57,385 nt of DNA from Vicinamibacterales bacterium (GTDB taxonomy: Bacteria; Acidobacteriota; Vicinamibacteria; Vicinamibacterales; UBA8438), in contig CATQHX010000054.1 in NCBI GenBank assembly GCA_958296065.1, forward strand, positions 1-57,385. The letters run 5' to 3'. The translations under genes were made by a program, and so were the position numbers. Each line of letters starts with the position of its first letter. Positions within the stretch are counted from its first letter, which is position 1. Shown here piece by piece: positions 38,826 through 45,704 of the stretch. The notes under the pieces are model-generated. The model was not told the origin of the DNA. It saw only the letters and a program-made list of their open reading frames with translations, and did not search any database.

Positions 38826-39254
38826 ATGGAAGCCCTCACCCTGGAGACGATCACCCTCTTCCTGGCGTTCCTGACGCTGCTCGGTGCGCAGATCGGCGGT
38901 ATGTTCATGCTGTTGTCCCGCATGAACGACCAGAACAAGCGCATCGACGACATGAACAGCGAGATGAACCGCCGGTTCGACACGATAAACAGCGAGATGA
39001 ACCGCCGGTTCGACACGATGAACAGCGAGATGAACCGCCGGTTCGACGACACGAACCGCCGGTTCGAGAACGTCGACAAGCGGTTCGACGAGGTCAACAG
39101 GCAATTCAGCGAAGTGAACGCCCGCTTCGACACGATGAACCAGCGTTTCGACGAGACGACCCTGCTCATCGGCGAGTTGCGAGACCGCACCGGCAAGCTC
39201 GAAGGCACGCTCGAGGGATTCCTCGCCGGCCGCCGCGATCGCGACGCCGCGTAG
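38826..39254 (+). CDS. Membrane-anchored coiled-coil protein with 11-residue repeats
   Basis: A 142-residue protein. The N-terminal helix ITLFLAFLTLLGAQIGGMFM is a membrane anchor or uncleaved signal. It is followed by a long coiled coil with three near-identical 11-residue units (NSEMNRRFDT.) from 33-base DNA repeats at 38955-39053, then further degenerate units. The end GTLEGFLAGRRDRDAA is duplicated as a fragment at 39956-40006. Same architecture as the protein at 53754. Such proteins are often annotated only as coiled-coil; the function is unknown. Confidence 0.7.
   Translation: MEALTLETITLFLAFLTLLGAQIGGMFMLLSRMNDQNKRIDDMNSEMNRRFDTINSEMNRRFDTMNSEMNRRFDDTNRRFENVDKRFDEVNRQFSEVNARFDTMNQRFDETTLLIGELRDRTGKLEGTLEGFLAGRRDRDAA
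38955..39053 (+). repeat. Three 33-base tandem repeats inside the coiled-coil gene
   Basis: Units 38955-38987, 38988-39020 and 39021-39053 differ at one base between the first two and in the last few bases of the third. Multiples of three keep the frame, so copy number can vary without loss of the protein. Confidence 0.85.
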
Positions 39255-39309
39255 AAGACGTCGATACACGTCCCCAGCGGAGCTCCACTCCCCCTGACGT
39301 GTAGCCCGG

Positions 39310-39315
39310 TAGACT
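39310..39315 (+). promoter_or_regulatory. TAGACT -10-like box directly before the TTG start at 39322
   Basis: CCCGGTAGACTCCAACG; a transcript starting seven bases after the box would begin at the TTG itself, which suggests leaderless translation. No good -35 at standard spacing. Confidence 0.35.
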
Positions 39316-39321
39316 CCAACG

Positions 39322-39681
39322 TTGCAGGAACAGTTAACCGTCACCGCCGAGGCGAACAACGTCCTCGCCCTCGTGGCCGGCGCAGCCGACGCGGCCGAAC
39401 GTATCCGCGACGATCCGGCGCGCGACGCCTTCCACAAGCTGCTGCGCACCGCGATCCAGTTGAACCTGCACCCGCAGAGAATCGACTTGGGCAAACAGGT
39501 CGGGTTCAGGTTCGGGCCGAAGCGCTACCCGCTCTGCCGGATCAACGCCGGCAAGGGCATCGCCTTCCACGGACACCGCCACGTCGAGACCCTGATCATC
39601 CGCACCGCAGGGGACCACGCCTTCCGTCTGGCGACCGGAGTGCTGCGCCGCCTGGCGCTGACCCTGGCGCTCGACGACTGA
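39322..39681 (+). CDS. Hypothetical protein with TTG start
   Basis: A 119-residue protein that I do not recognise. The only possible start near the box at 39310 is TTG 39322; no ATG or GTG fits. It contains NNVLALVAGAADAAERIRDD, AFHKLLRTAIQLNLHPQRID, QVGFRFGPKRYPLCRINAGK and a helical end (LATGVLRRLALTLALDD). The alpha/beta alternation suggests a small globular protein. It lies between the two copies of a 51-base direct repeat. Confidence 0.5.
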   Translation: MQEQLTVTAEANNVLALVAGAADAAERIRDDPARDAFHKLLRTAIQLNLHPQRIDLGKQVGFRFGPKRYPLCRINAGKGIAFHGHRHVETLIIRTAGDHAFRLATGVLRRLALTLALDD

Positions 39682-39705
39682 CCAGACCGCGATACGCGCT
39701 ACGAT
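39678..39705 (+). promoter_or_regulatory. Promoter directly before the start at 39713
   Basis: CTGACC (39678-39683) and TACGAT (39700-39705), 16 bases apart. The expected transcript start is at or next to ATG 39713, implying a leaderless message. The sequence CAGACCGCGATACGC here recurs upstream of the gene at 52779. Confidence 0.45.
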
Positions 39706-39712
39706 GCGTCCT

Positions 39713-39955
39713 ATGGCGAAAATGAGCACAGTAACCGCAGAAGCGGACCTTTGCGCACGAATGAGACGCTGCGCAGCAGCAGAACTCGGGCCCGAGGCCG
39801 ACGAGGCCGAGATCGACAAATTGGCGGACCGATACTACTGGGACGACGAGGATGAGTACTTCCGCGAGGAAGCGCCCGAGGAGATCGAAGCACGCGAAGC
39901 CGAAACCCTCCGAGAAATAAAGCGCATCCATGAATCTGGCGGGGTGCCCCGGTAA
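39713..39955 (+). CDS. Orphan relative of the PIN-partner protein at 11319
   Basis: An 80-residue acidic helical protein homologous to the putative antitoxin at 11319: AAELGPEADEAEIDKLADRY, then EEAPEEIEAREAETL and RIHESGG align with LGPQATHEEIAKL, ETPVQRWQREAE and SIQKASG. No PIN gene follows; the next bases are a copied 3' fragment of the coiled-coil gene. Starts at 39704, 39713 and 39722 are in frame; the promoter favours 39713. It could be an orphan antitoxin able to counter a toxin elsewhere; this is inference. Confidence 0.55.
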   Translation: MAKMSTVTAEADLCARMRRCAAAELGPEADEAEIDKLADRYYWDDEDEYFREEAPEEIEAREAETLREIKRIHESGGVPR

Positions 39956-40006
39956 GGCACGCTGAAGGGATTCCTCGCCGGCCGCCGCGATCGCGACGCC
40001 GCATAG
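39956..40006 (+). repeat. 51-base copy of the 3' end of the coiled-coil gene
   Basis: Matches 39204-39254 with about three mismatches and encodes GTLKGFLAGRRDRDAA plus stop in the same sense. It starts at the base after the stop of the gene at 39713. With 39204-39254 it brackets a 701-base segment carrying two genes. The following 263 bases (40007-40269) hold no gene I can support. Confidence 0.8.
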
Positions 40007-40269
40007 ACGGCGCAAACACACGCCGCACCCGTCAGCCGGAAGCAGACCCTGCGCTCACCGCTACTCCCCGGCCTCGAACTCGATCTGAACGACGGATTCC
40101 CGTCCTGACGGCGAACATCCGCGGCGAACACCAGCCCCTGCGGCGACCACGCCTCCAGCGCCGCCACCCACGGTCAGCAACACCAGCCTCTCTCTGCGGC
40201 GCTCGGCGCCCGAAACGCCCGTCCACAACCGTCCATCTTCCCCCGCTTCCCCCCAAGGAGACTCGACCC

Positions 40270-40533
40270 ATGCCCTCACGAACGCCGCTAGCCGTCCGCC
40301 TGACCAGCGAGCGCAACATGCGCATCAACGACCGCTTCGCCGCCAGAGGCCGCATGCGCAACGTCCTCCACGACGACATCGCCCGGATGCTCGAAACCGC
40401 GCAGGACGCGCTCGGCAACGACCCGTGCTACGTCAGCGTCGCCCGCGAACGCATCAGCCGCACGCTGGAGCTGATCGCCGACGAATGCGCGAAGCTCGAC
40501 CGCGAGGACGCCGCCGACCGCGAACGACGCTGA
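40270..40533 (+). CDS. Hypothetical small helical protein
   Basis: An 87-residue charged, helical protein that I do not recognise. ATG 40270 has AAGGAG at 40254-40259. Segments: TSERNMRINDRFAARGRMRN, VLHDDIARMLETAQDAL and RISRTLELIADECAKLDRED. It lies 40 bases upstream of the PP2C gene and may be co-transcribed. Confidence 0.6.
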   Translation: MPSRTPLAVRLTSERNMRINDRFAARGRMRNVLHDDIARMLETAQDALGNDPCYVSVARERISRTLELIADECAKLDREDAADRERR

Positions 40534-40573
40534 GCGGCGCCCCACCCCGATACTCCCCCGAGGGACCGAGACC

Positions 40574-41443
40574 ATGGACCGACCGACCTGGACCTGCGCC
40601 ACAGCCACCGGCACGCGCAACCGCAACGAGGACACCTTCCGCTGGCGCCACGCGCCGAGCCTCGCACTCGAGGGCGACCACCCCGTCGCCGTGGTCTGCG
40701 ACGGCCTCGGCGGACACGCCCACGGCGAGACCGCCTCGAACACCGCCGCCGAGGCGTTCATGCAGGAGTACCTGACCGGCAGCCCCGCCGGCGCCACCGT
40801 GCCCGAGCGGCTGCTCGCCGCCGTCCATGCCGCCAACGACGCCATCGGCGAGCGGTGCCAGCAGGACCCCAAGCTGTGGGGCATGGGGACCACGCTAACC
40901 CCGGCGGCCGTCACCACCGAAGGGCTGTGGCGCATCAGCGTCGGCGACTCTCCGCTACGCGTCTGGTCGCGCCGCAACGGCGAGCTGCGCCAGCTGAGCA
41001 AACGGCACAACGTCGCCGGCCACCCGCACCAGCTGTCCTCCGCGCTCCAGGGCTGGGAGATCCCCGAGATCGACGCCCCCGTCCACGCCGCGCCGCTCGG
41101 CGAGGGCGACGCCGTGATCCTGGCCAGCGACGGGCTCGACACGCTGAGCACCGAGACCATCTCCGCCATCGCCGCGATGGACGCGGCCCGCACAGGATCC
41201 AACCTGGCCTGGAGCCTCATCGAGGCGGTCATCGCCGCCGGCAAGGACAACCAGGACAACACGACGGCCGCCTGCCTGCGGATACCCGAGGACTCCGGCC
41301 ACAGTCCCGACACGATACGCGGCGCCCGCGGGCCGGATGAGTCGGAAGTCACCATCGGCGGCGAACCACTCGACAGGCGGGCCTCGCTGGCCGTCGGCAA
41401 CCACAGCCCGAGCGGCGTCGAATGGGGCTACAACGGCAGCTGA
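40574..41443 (+). CDS. PP2C-type Ser/Thr protein phosphatase, reading into a DUF6166 domain
   Basis: Residues 1-235 are a complete PPM/PP2C phosphatase with metal-binding Asp residues: RNRNEDTF (about 15-22), VCDGLGGHAHGE (41-52), GMGTTLT (103), RISVGDSPLRVW (121), VILASDGLD (181) and DNQDNTTA (225). It dephosphorylates Ser/Thr using two Mg or Mn ions; targets are unknown. From about residue 245 the frame reads as the start of a DUF6166 domain (SEVTIGGEPLDRRAS, then PSGVEWGYNGS) and stops at a TGA, after which the domain continues in the same frame. The start ATG follows GAGGGACC and a GATACT box. Confidence 0.85.
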   Translation: MDRPTWTCATATGTRNRNEDTFRWRHAPSLALEGDHPVAVVCDGLGGHAHGETASNTAAEAFMQEYLTGSPAGATVPERLLAAVHAANDAIGERCQQDPKLWGMGTTLTPAAVTTEGLWRISVGDSPLRVWSRRNGELRQLSKRHNVAGHPHQLSSALQGWEIPEIDAPVHAAPLGEGDAVILASDGLDTLSTETISAIAAMDAARTGSNLAWSLIEAVIAAGKDNQDNTTAACLRIPEDSGHSPDTIRGARGPDESEVTIGGEPLDRRASLAVGNHSPSGVEWGYNGS

Positions 41444-41623
41444 GCGTCGCAGCTGGCCCTGGCCATCCTGCTGACCCTGACCAACGCGGAGACGGCCGCA
41501 AGCTGCTACCAGCAGTTCAAGGACGAGATCATCGCCCGAATCGACGAGCCGCAGTGGGCGCTGCCGCTGCGCGACGTGCGCCGCTGGCTGAAAGAGAGCA
41601 CCGCGCTCATCGGGCTGGATTGA
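41300..41623 (+). pseudogene. DUF6166 domain, split by an in-frame TGA
   Basis: Overlaps the end of the PP2C frame. After the TGA at 41441-41443 the same frame reads SQLALAILLTLTNAETAASC, YQQFKDEIIARIDEPQWALP and DVRRWL, then stops at 41621. The family normally has WGYGGSG-AQLALAIL at this point, so the TGA sits where a Gly (GGA) is expected. Either a point mutation, a sequencing error, or a real split. DUF6166 proteins are small, of unknown function, and frequent on plasmids. Confidence 0.65.
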
Positions 41624-41643
41624 AGAGACGGAAAGCCGCAAGG

Positions 41644-41892
41644 ATGCCGGACGACACCTGCGCGCACGCGGCAGAAGCCGCAGAAAGCCGAAGCACCGAA
41701 CAGGAGGCCCGGCAGGCGGCACTGGAACGGTTCGAGCTCACCGCACACCAGCGGTGCTGCGACTGCGGTCGGTTCGTGCCCAAGGAGTACCGGGTGACGC
41801 CACTGGCCGAACAGCGCAAGGACCCGAACGCGTCCATCGCGCACCCGGTATGCGCCCGCTGCAGGCGGGAGTACGATCCGCCAGAGTGGTGA
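41644..41892 (+). CDS. Small zinc-finger-like protein
   Basis: An 82-residue protein. A helical, acidic first half (HAAEAAESRSTEQEARQAAL) is followed by a probable zinc site made from CCDCGRF at about residue 38 and CARCRREY at about 71, separated by KEYRVTPLAEQRKDPNASIA. Similar short Cys-pair proteins occur on plasmids. The start ATG 41644 follows GGAAAG. Confidence 0.6.
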   Translation: MPDDTCAHAAEAAESRSTEQEARQAALERFELTAHQRCCDCGRFVPKEYRVTPLAEQRKDPNASIAHPVCARCRREYDPPEW

Positions 41893-41990
41893 AAGAGCCA
41901 GCCACCGGTCGCGACGACGATGGCGACCGAGCTGCAGTACACGTGCCTGTTCCTCCGGAAGATCGGGGCGAAAATCGAGGCGCAGCAGGA

Positions 41991-42014
41991 CTAGCAAGCT
42001 AGCAAGCTAGCAAA
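41991..42014 (+). repeat. Three tandem 8-base repeats (CTAGCAAG)
   Basis: CTAGCAAG at 41991 and 41999 and CTAGCAAA at 42007, immediately before a small gene and AT-rich compared with everything near it. Possible slippage tract or protein-binding iterons. A 24-codon frame at 41920-41994 ends in the first unit; I do not consider it a supported gene. Confidence 0.8.
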
Positions 42015-42026
42015 CTAACGATCATC

Positions 42027-42197
42027 ATGAAAAAGAAGCAGCGCCGGCGAAACCTCCGCTGCAAGCGAAAGAAGCGCGCGGAGGCAGCCGACCCCCACAC
42101 GCCGCAGTACTACCGAACCGACGAGGCCGAACCGGCGGCCGAAGACGACCCGCGCACCGCCGACCGGAGCCGCGCAGAGGACGACGGCGCCGGGTAG
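42027..42197 (+). CDS. Very small charged protein
   Basis: A 56-residue product with a strongly basic N-terminus (KKKQRRRNLRCKRKKR) and an acidic C-terminal half (RTDEAEPAAEDDPRTADRSR). ATG 42027 lies just after the 8-base repeats; there is no clear ribosome-binding site. Charge separation suggests nucleic-acid or ribosome contact, but this is speculative and the gene itself is not certain. Confidence 0.4.
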   Translation: MKKKQRRRNLRCKRKKRAEAADPHTPQYYRTDEAEPAAEDDPRTADRSRAEDDGAG

Positions 42198-42262
42198 CAC
42201 GCTCCCCGCGGCGCGGCGAACGCCGGCGAAACACGAACCACGCCGGCACGGCCCCGCCTGCC

Positions 42263-42268
42263 TATGCT
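42263..42268 (+). promoter_or_regulatory. TATGCT -10-like box upstream of the secreted nuclease
   Basis: CCTATGCTTGCG lies 31 bases before ATG 42300, with GAGGACAACG as ribosome-binding site in between. It makes the earlier in-frame ATG at 42264 unlikely as the start. Confidence 0.35.
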
Positions 42269-42299
42269 TGCGCCATCACGCCACGAGGACAACGACCCG

Positions 42300-42926
42300 A
42301 TGAGCGAAGTGCAGACCCGCAGCACGCCCGAGAGGCCCCGGCCGTCATACCCCCGCTCCGCGAAGACCTGGACGGCCGCGATCCTCCTCCTGCTCGGCGC
42401 AGGCTGCGCCGAGGCCGAGCAGAGGCGGCCGGCCTGGCCGACGCCGGAAGCCGAGACCCGCTGGCGGGGCATCCGCGTCGCCGCCGAGTCCGCACGCGCC
42501 GGCTACCAGCGTCCCGACTGGGACGTGGCCGACACCCAGATCCACCTCCGCGACGGCTCGCCTCCCTGCACGCCCTACACGCGGACGCCGATCTCGTATG
42601 TCGGGCCCGGCGACGGGCTCGACCGGGAGCACATCGTCGCGCTCGCCGAGGCCTGGGACAGCCGTCCGTCCCGGTTCGACCAGACCCCGCTCCGCGCACT
42701 GGCCGAGGACCACGCCAACCTGACCCTCGCCGACCCATCGGCGAACCGAAGCAAGAGCGCCCACGACGCCGCCGGGTGGGGCCCGCGGCACAACGGCGCG
42801 TGGATGGCGCACCGCGTCATCGAGGTCAAGCGGCGCCACGACCTGAGCGTCGATCCGGCCGAACGCGACGCCCTCGAGACGCTGCTCGCCAGCGGACCGG
42901 ATCGGATCACATGCGAAGGGCCCTGA
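42300..42926 (+). CDS. Secreted HNH/DUF1524-type nuclease, possibly a lipoprotein
   Basis: A 208-residue protein with an export signal (WTAAILLLLGAGCAEAEQ); the Cys could be acylated although the lipobox is imperfect. The mature part carries a beta-beta-alpha metal nuclease core: GLDREHIVALAEAWDS (with the His) followed by NLTLADPSANRSKSAHDAAG. Homologues are extracellular nucleases that degrade DNA or RNA for nutrient uptake or defence. Start ATG 42300 follows GAGGA. A short reading 3' (43055-43105, DGNGDGHACE) resembles an Excalibur calcium site often fused to such nucleases, but lies in another frame. Confidence 0.75.
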   Translation: MSEVQTRSTPERPRPSYPRSAKTWTAAILLLLGAGCAEAEQRRPAWPTPEAETRWRGIRVAAESARAGYQRPDWDVADTQIHLRDGSPPCTPYTRTPISYVGPGDGLDREHIVALAEAWDSRPSRFDQTPLRALAEDHANLTLADPSANRSKSAHDAAGWGPRHNGAWMAHRVIEVKRRHDLSVDPAERDALETLLASGPDRITCEGP

Positions 42927-43144
42927 CGGCAACGCATCCACCGATGGACACGCACCGCAACCGCGCGATGCTGCGGCGCGCCAGCCGGAACCGCGGCGTC
43001 CACCGCAACGGCGGCAGCCGCCAGCGCGCGCGGGACGACGCCGAGCGTCAGACCTGCGCACCGAACACCGGACGAGACGGCAACGGCGACGGCCACGCCT
43101 GCGAACAGCAGGATCGGACTCCCCCGCTCCACACGGACCCTCCG

Positions 43145-43357
43145 ATGACGAACGAGCTACCCTCGGTAGCGATGACCGCCCGGTTCCTGGCCCTGTGCGA
43201 CCACTACGGCGCAGAGCGTCTCGCGATCCGGATCGTGGCCGCCGGCCGCAACGCCGGGGTCGATGGACTCCCCCAGCACGACAACTGGCCGGACTGGAAC
43301 TCCCGCGAGATGCGCGCCGCCGTCGAGTACCTCGAACGCCAGTGCGGCAGGCGGTAG
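43145..43357 (+). CDS. Hypothetical protein, paralogue of 33320
   Basis: A 70-residue protein equal to the core of the product at 33320: NELPSVAMTARFLALCDHYG, ERLAIRIVAAGRNAG, GLPQHDNWPDW and EMRAAVEYLERQ. The frame is open upstream to 42944, where the reading is Arg-rich and not conserved, so I place the start at ATG 43145, which aligns with the conserved part. The function is unknown. Confidence 0.6.
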   Translation: MTNELPSVAMTARFLALCDHYGAERLAIRIVAAGRNAGVDGLPQHDNWPDWNSREMRAAVEYLERQCGRR

Positions 43358-43414
43358 CCGGCCGCACCTCGCCACGACATGGGTCCGCCCCGGCGGTTCC
43401 CGCCCCGCTCCCGC

Positions 43415-43442
43415 GACAATCCCGCCCGGCGTCGGCGACAAT
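43415..43442 (+). promoter_or_regulatory. Two GACAAT boxes upstream of the second metallophosphoesterase
   Basis: GCGACAATCCC occurs twice, 22 bases apart (GACAAT at 43415 and 43437), before ATG 43467. The same GCGACAAT is found in the dispersed repeats at 38509 and 48731. They may be -10 boxes or a protein-binding pair. Confidence 0.35.
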
Positions 43443-43466
43443 CCCCCGCAGGACAACGAACGAGTC

Positions 43467-44192
43467 ATGACAGCAACACGACTGCGGAGCGTGTACATCG
43501 AGGAACTGAACCGGGCGCTCAGACCGCCGGTGCACAAGTCGGTCAACGCCGCGCAAATGCGGGCAATGCTCCACCGCGCCCACGACGGCGACCCGATCCT
43601 GTACGAGGAACCGGACGAGAAGACCTGGATCTGGTCCGACCTGCACCTCGGGCACAAGACATCCATCGGCGCCTTCGGCCGCCCCTTCCATACCGCGCAG
43701 GCAGCCGACAAGGCGATGCAGCGCGCCTGGGTCGAACGCGTCGCCGAAGACGACACCATCGTCTGCCTCGGCGACATCACCGTCGACGGCTGCCTCCAGC
43801 CGCACCACATGCTGCGCTGGCAGCAGGCGCCGGGCCGCAAGGTGCTCGTGCTCGGCAACCACGACGTCGACCCGATCAACCGGGTCGAGCACCTGGACAT
43901 CCAGCAGCAGGCGCTCGCGCTGGTCGCGCCCGGAGACCCGCCACTGCTGCTGACGCACGTCCCCCTGATCGAAGTGCCGTTCGACACCGTCAACGTCCAC
44001 GGCCACATCCACGAGAAACGGTCGCCGACGCCGAACCACCACATCAACGTCAGCGTCGAACAGCTCGACTACGCCCCGGCGAACCTGAAGGACGTGCGCC
44101 GGCTCGCCCGGCGGCTGCTCGAAAGGCGGAAGGTGCCCGCCGGAAAGCGCACGAGAAGACAGCTCGACATCGTCAACGCGACCATGCCGTGA
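43467..44192 (+). CDS. Calcineurin-like metallophosphoesterase, copy 2
   Basis: A 241-residue paralogue of the protein at 7157. Metal-binding blocks: WSDLHLGH (about residue 55), LGDITVDG (101), LGNHD (129), THVPL (163) and GHIHEK (179). The N-terminal 50 residues precede the fold in both copies and are not a signal peptide. Substrate unknown. ATG 43467 follows GCAGGACAACG; the frame is open from 43263 without conserved sequence. A strong hairpin follows the stop. Confidence 0.87.
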   Translation: MTATRLRSVYIEELNRALRPPVHKSVNAAQMRAMLHRAHDGDPILYEEPDEKTWIWSDLHLGHKTSIGAFGRPFHTAQAADKAMQRAWVERVAEDDTIVCLGDITVDGCLQPHHMLRWQQAPGRKVLVLGNHDVDPINRVEHLDIQQQALALVAPGDPPLLLTHVPLIEVPFDTVNVHGHIHEKRSPTPNHHINVSVEQLDYAPANLKDVRRLARRLLERRKVPAGKRTRRQLDIVNATMP

Positions 44193-44199
44193 CGCCGTT

Positions 44200-44232
44200 C
44201 CGGTTCTTCCCCGGATCCGAGGGAAGAACCGG
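44200..44232 (+). terminator. Strong hairpin terminator after the metallophosphoesterase
   Basis: A perfect 12-bp stem, CCGGTTCTTCCC / GGGAAGAACCGG, with a nine-base loop, begins eight bases after the stop at 44192. No T run follows, but the stem is by far the longest in the window. Confidence 0.7.
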
Positions 44233-44350
44233 AAACGAAACAGGACCCGCGCACCTCCGGCGGCCGCCGCCAGCGCCACCGGACCGGCAACCAATCCTCC
44301 CGGCGCCAGGATCCGACGGCGCCAGGGCAAGCCTCCCGGAACCACGCCCG

Positions 44351-44356
44351 TACAGT
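44351..44356 (+). promoter_or_regulatory. TACAGT -10-like box before the AAA+ ATPase
   Basis: CCCGTACAGTACC lies 14 bases before TTG 44370 and 35 before ATG 44391, downstream of the terminator, as expected for a new transcription unit. Confidence 0.4.
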
Positions 44357-44369
44357 ACCGAGAATCCCA

Positions 44370-45338
44370 TTGCAGTACACAAGCCGACTCATGATGCAGC
44401 TCGCCGAGGCCGCCCGCCGCCTCGACCCCTGGGCGGTCACCAACGCCCTGCGGGCGCTCGCGCAGCACGAGGAGAAGAAGAAGACCGGCGGGATCGCCAA
44501 GCAGCTGCGCCGCCTGATCCCGCACGCCGGCCAGGATCCAGGCCAGCACAAGGCACTCAAGCACCTCCACGAGCGGACGCCGCGGTTGCAGCTTGACGAC
44601 CTGCAACTGGACGACCACGTCCGCGAGACGTGCAACGAGCTCATCCTCGAGCAGCTCAAGGCGGACGCGCTCGCCGAGGCAGCACTCGCACCCCGCAACC
44701 GCGTCCTGCTCACGGGACCGCCGGGAAACGGCAAGACATCCCTCGCCGAGGGAATCGCCACCGCACTCCGCCGCCCCTTCTACTCGGTGAGTTACGACAC
44801 GCTGATCGGAAGCCACCTGGGCGAGACCGGCAGCCGGCTGCAGCAAGTCGCCCACTACATCAGCTCCTGCGAATGCGTCGCGCTGCTCGACGAGTTCGAG
44901 ACCATCGCCAAGGAACGCGACGACGACGACGAGGTCGGCGAGATGAAGCGCATCGTCGCATCACTGCTCGTGCACCTCGAACACCTGCCGCCTTCCACGG
45001 TCATCGTCGCCGCGACCAACCACCCGGAGATGCTCGACCGCGCCACCTGGCGGCGCTTCCAGATCACACTGGAACTGGAAGGACCGGACAGGGCGAAGCT
45101 CACGGAGTTCTTCGAGTCCCGCCAGCGGAGATCGCCCCGCCTGCGACTCGACCCTGGCGCAGCCGCAGCAACGCTCGACGGAGCCAGCTACGCCGACGCG
45201 GCCAGGCTCTGTGACGACGTGGAGCGCCAGCAGGTGCTGCATCCCGAACAGGAGCCGGACGACCTGTTCCGACGACGCCTCGCCCGCTGGGCTACCGCAA
45301 ACGGAAACTACCCGCGACGCCCTGCGCGACACCAATGA
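44370..45338 (+). CDS. AAA+ ATPase (SpoVK/FtsH-like core)
   Basis: A 322-residue ATPase: Walker A LLTGPPGNGKTSLAE at about residue 113, Walker B CVALLDEFET at about 168, sensor 1 VIVAATNHPEMLDRATWRRF (about 210-230) including the arginine finger. The N-terminal 80 residues are helical (LAEAARRLDPWAVTNALRAL). Similar small AAA+ proteins on phages and plasmids often neighbour a subtilisin-like protease, but here the overlapping next gene is an unknown protein. TTG 44370 or ATG 44391/44394 may be the start. It probably remodels or unfolds a protein partner. Confidence 0.82.
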   Translation: MQYTSRLMMQLAEAARRLDPWAVTNALRALAQHEEKKKTGGIAKQLRRLIPHAGQDPGQHKALKHLHERTPRLQLDDLQLDDHVRETCNELILEQLKADALAEAALAPRNRVLLTGPPGNGKTSLAEGIATALRRPFYSVSYDTLIGSHLGETGSRLQQVAHYISSCECVALLDEFETIAKERDDDDEVGEMKRIVASLLVHLEHLPPSTVIVAATNHPEMLDRATWRRFQITLELEGPDRAKLTEFFESRQRRSPRLRLDPGAAAATLDGASYADAARLCDDVERQQVLHPEQEPDDLFRRRLARWATANGNYPRRPARHQ

Positions 45339-45700
45339 ACGACCAACCGATCAAGGCGGCCGAGCTGGTCCGCAAGGCGCGCACCGGCCTGTCCCGCTAC
45401 ACGACGATGCCCGACACGCGGGCCGAGCTGAGCGGCCGGCTCGAGGACGTGCAGACGACCGGCGAGAACGACGCCTGGGTCGTGGTCCGGCCGGTCGACG
45501 GACTCGACAACCACGACATGGCCACCGCCACCATCCGGAAGCCGGCGCCGGAAGTCGACCAGCTGCTCGAGCGAATCGGCCGGAACGGCCCGATCACACT
45601 CATCGGCATCGCCAGCACGAAAACGGACGGCATCGCCCGCCTGCGCATGACCGAGGTCCACTCGATCAACGGCACGCCGGTGGCCGCGACGCGACAGTAG
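45335..45700 (+). CDS. Hypothetical protein coupled to the AAA+ ATPase
   Basis: A 121-residue protein starting in an ATGA overlap with the ATPase stop, so stoichiometric production is likely. Beta-rich: LSRYTTMPDTRAELSGRLED, AWVVVRPVDGLDNHDMATAT, PITLIGIASTKTDG, RLRMTEVHSINGTPV. Not recognised, and no protease motif. A partner, adaptor or substrate of the ATPase by position. Confidence 0.6.
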   Translation: MNDQPIKAAELVRKARTGLSRYTTMPDTRAELSGRLEDVQTTGENDAWVVVRPVDGLDNHDMATATIRKPAPEVDQLLERIGRNGPITLIGIASTKTDGIARLRMTEVHSINGTPVAATRQ

Positions 45701-45704
45701 CACA

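Noticed and set aside
38777..39304. Frame at 38777-39304 overlapping the coiled-coil gene
   Set aside because: It is the repeat-rich coiled-coil gene read in another frame (repeated PPVRHDEQRDE), and the real gene has the promoter and ribosome-binding site.
37440..41443. Stop-codon recoding (TAA or TGA read as an amino acid)
   Set aside because: Only two in-frame interruptions were found, with different codons, while most genes end normally with TGA.
42944..43144. N-terminal extension of the protein at 43145 containing an Excalibur-like DGNGDGHACE
   Set aside because: The paralogue at 33320 has an unrelated lead, and the extension is otherwise Arg-rich and unstructured. The motif may be a relic of the nuclease C-terminus in another frame, but one short match is not enough.
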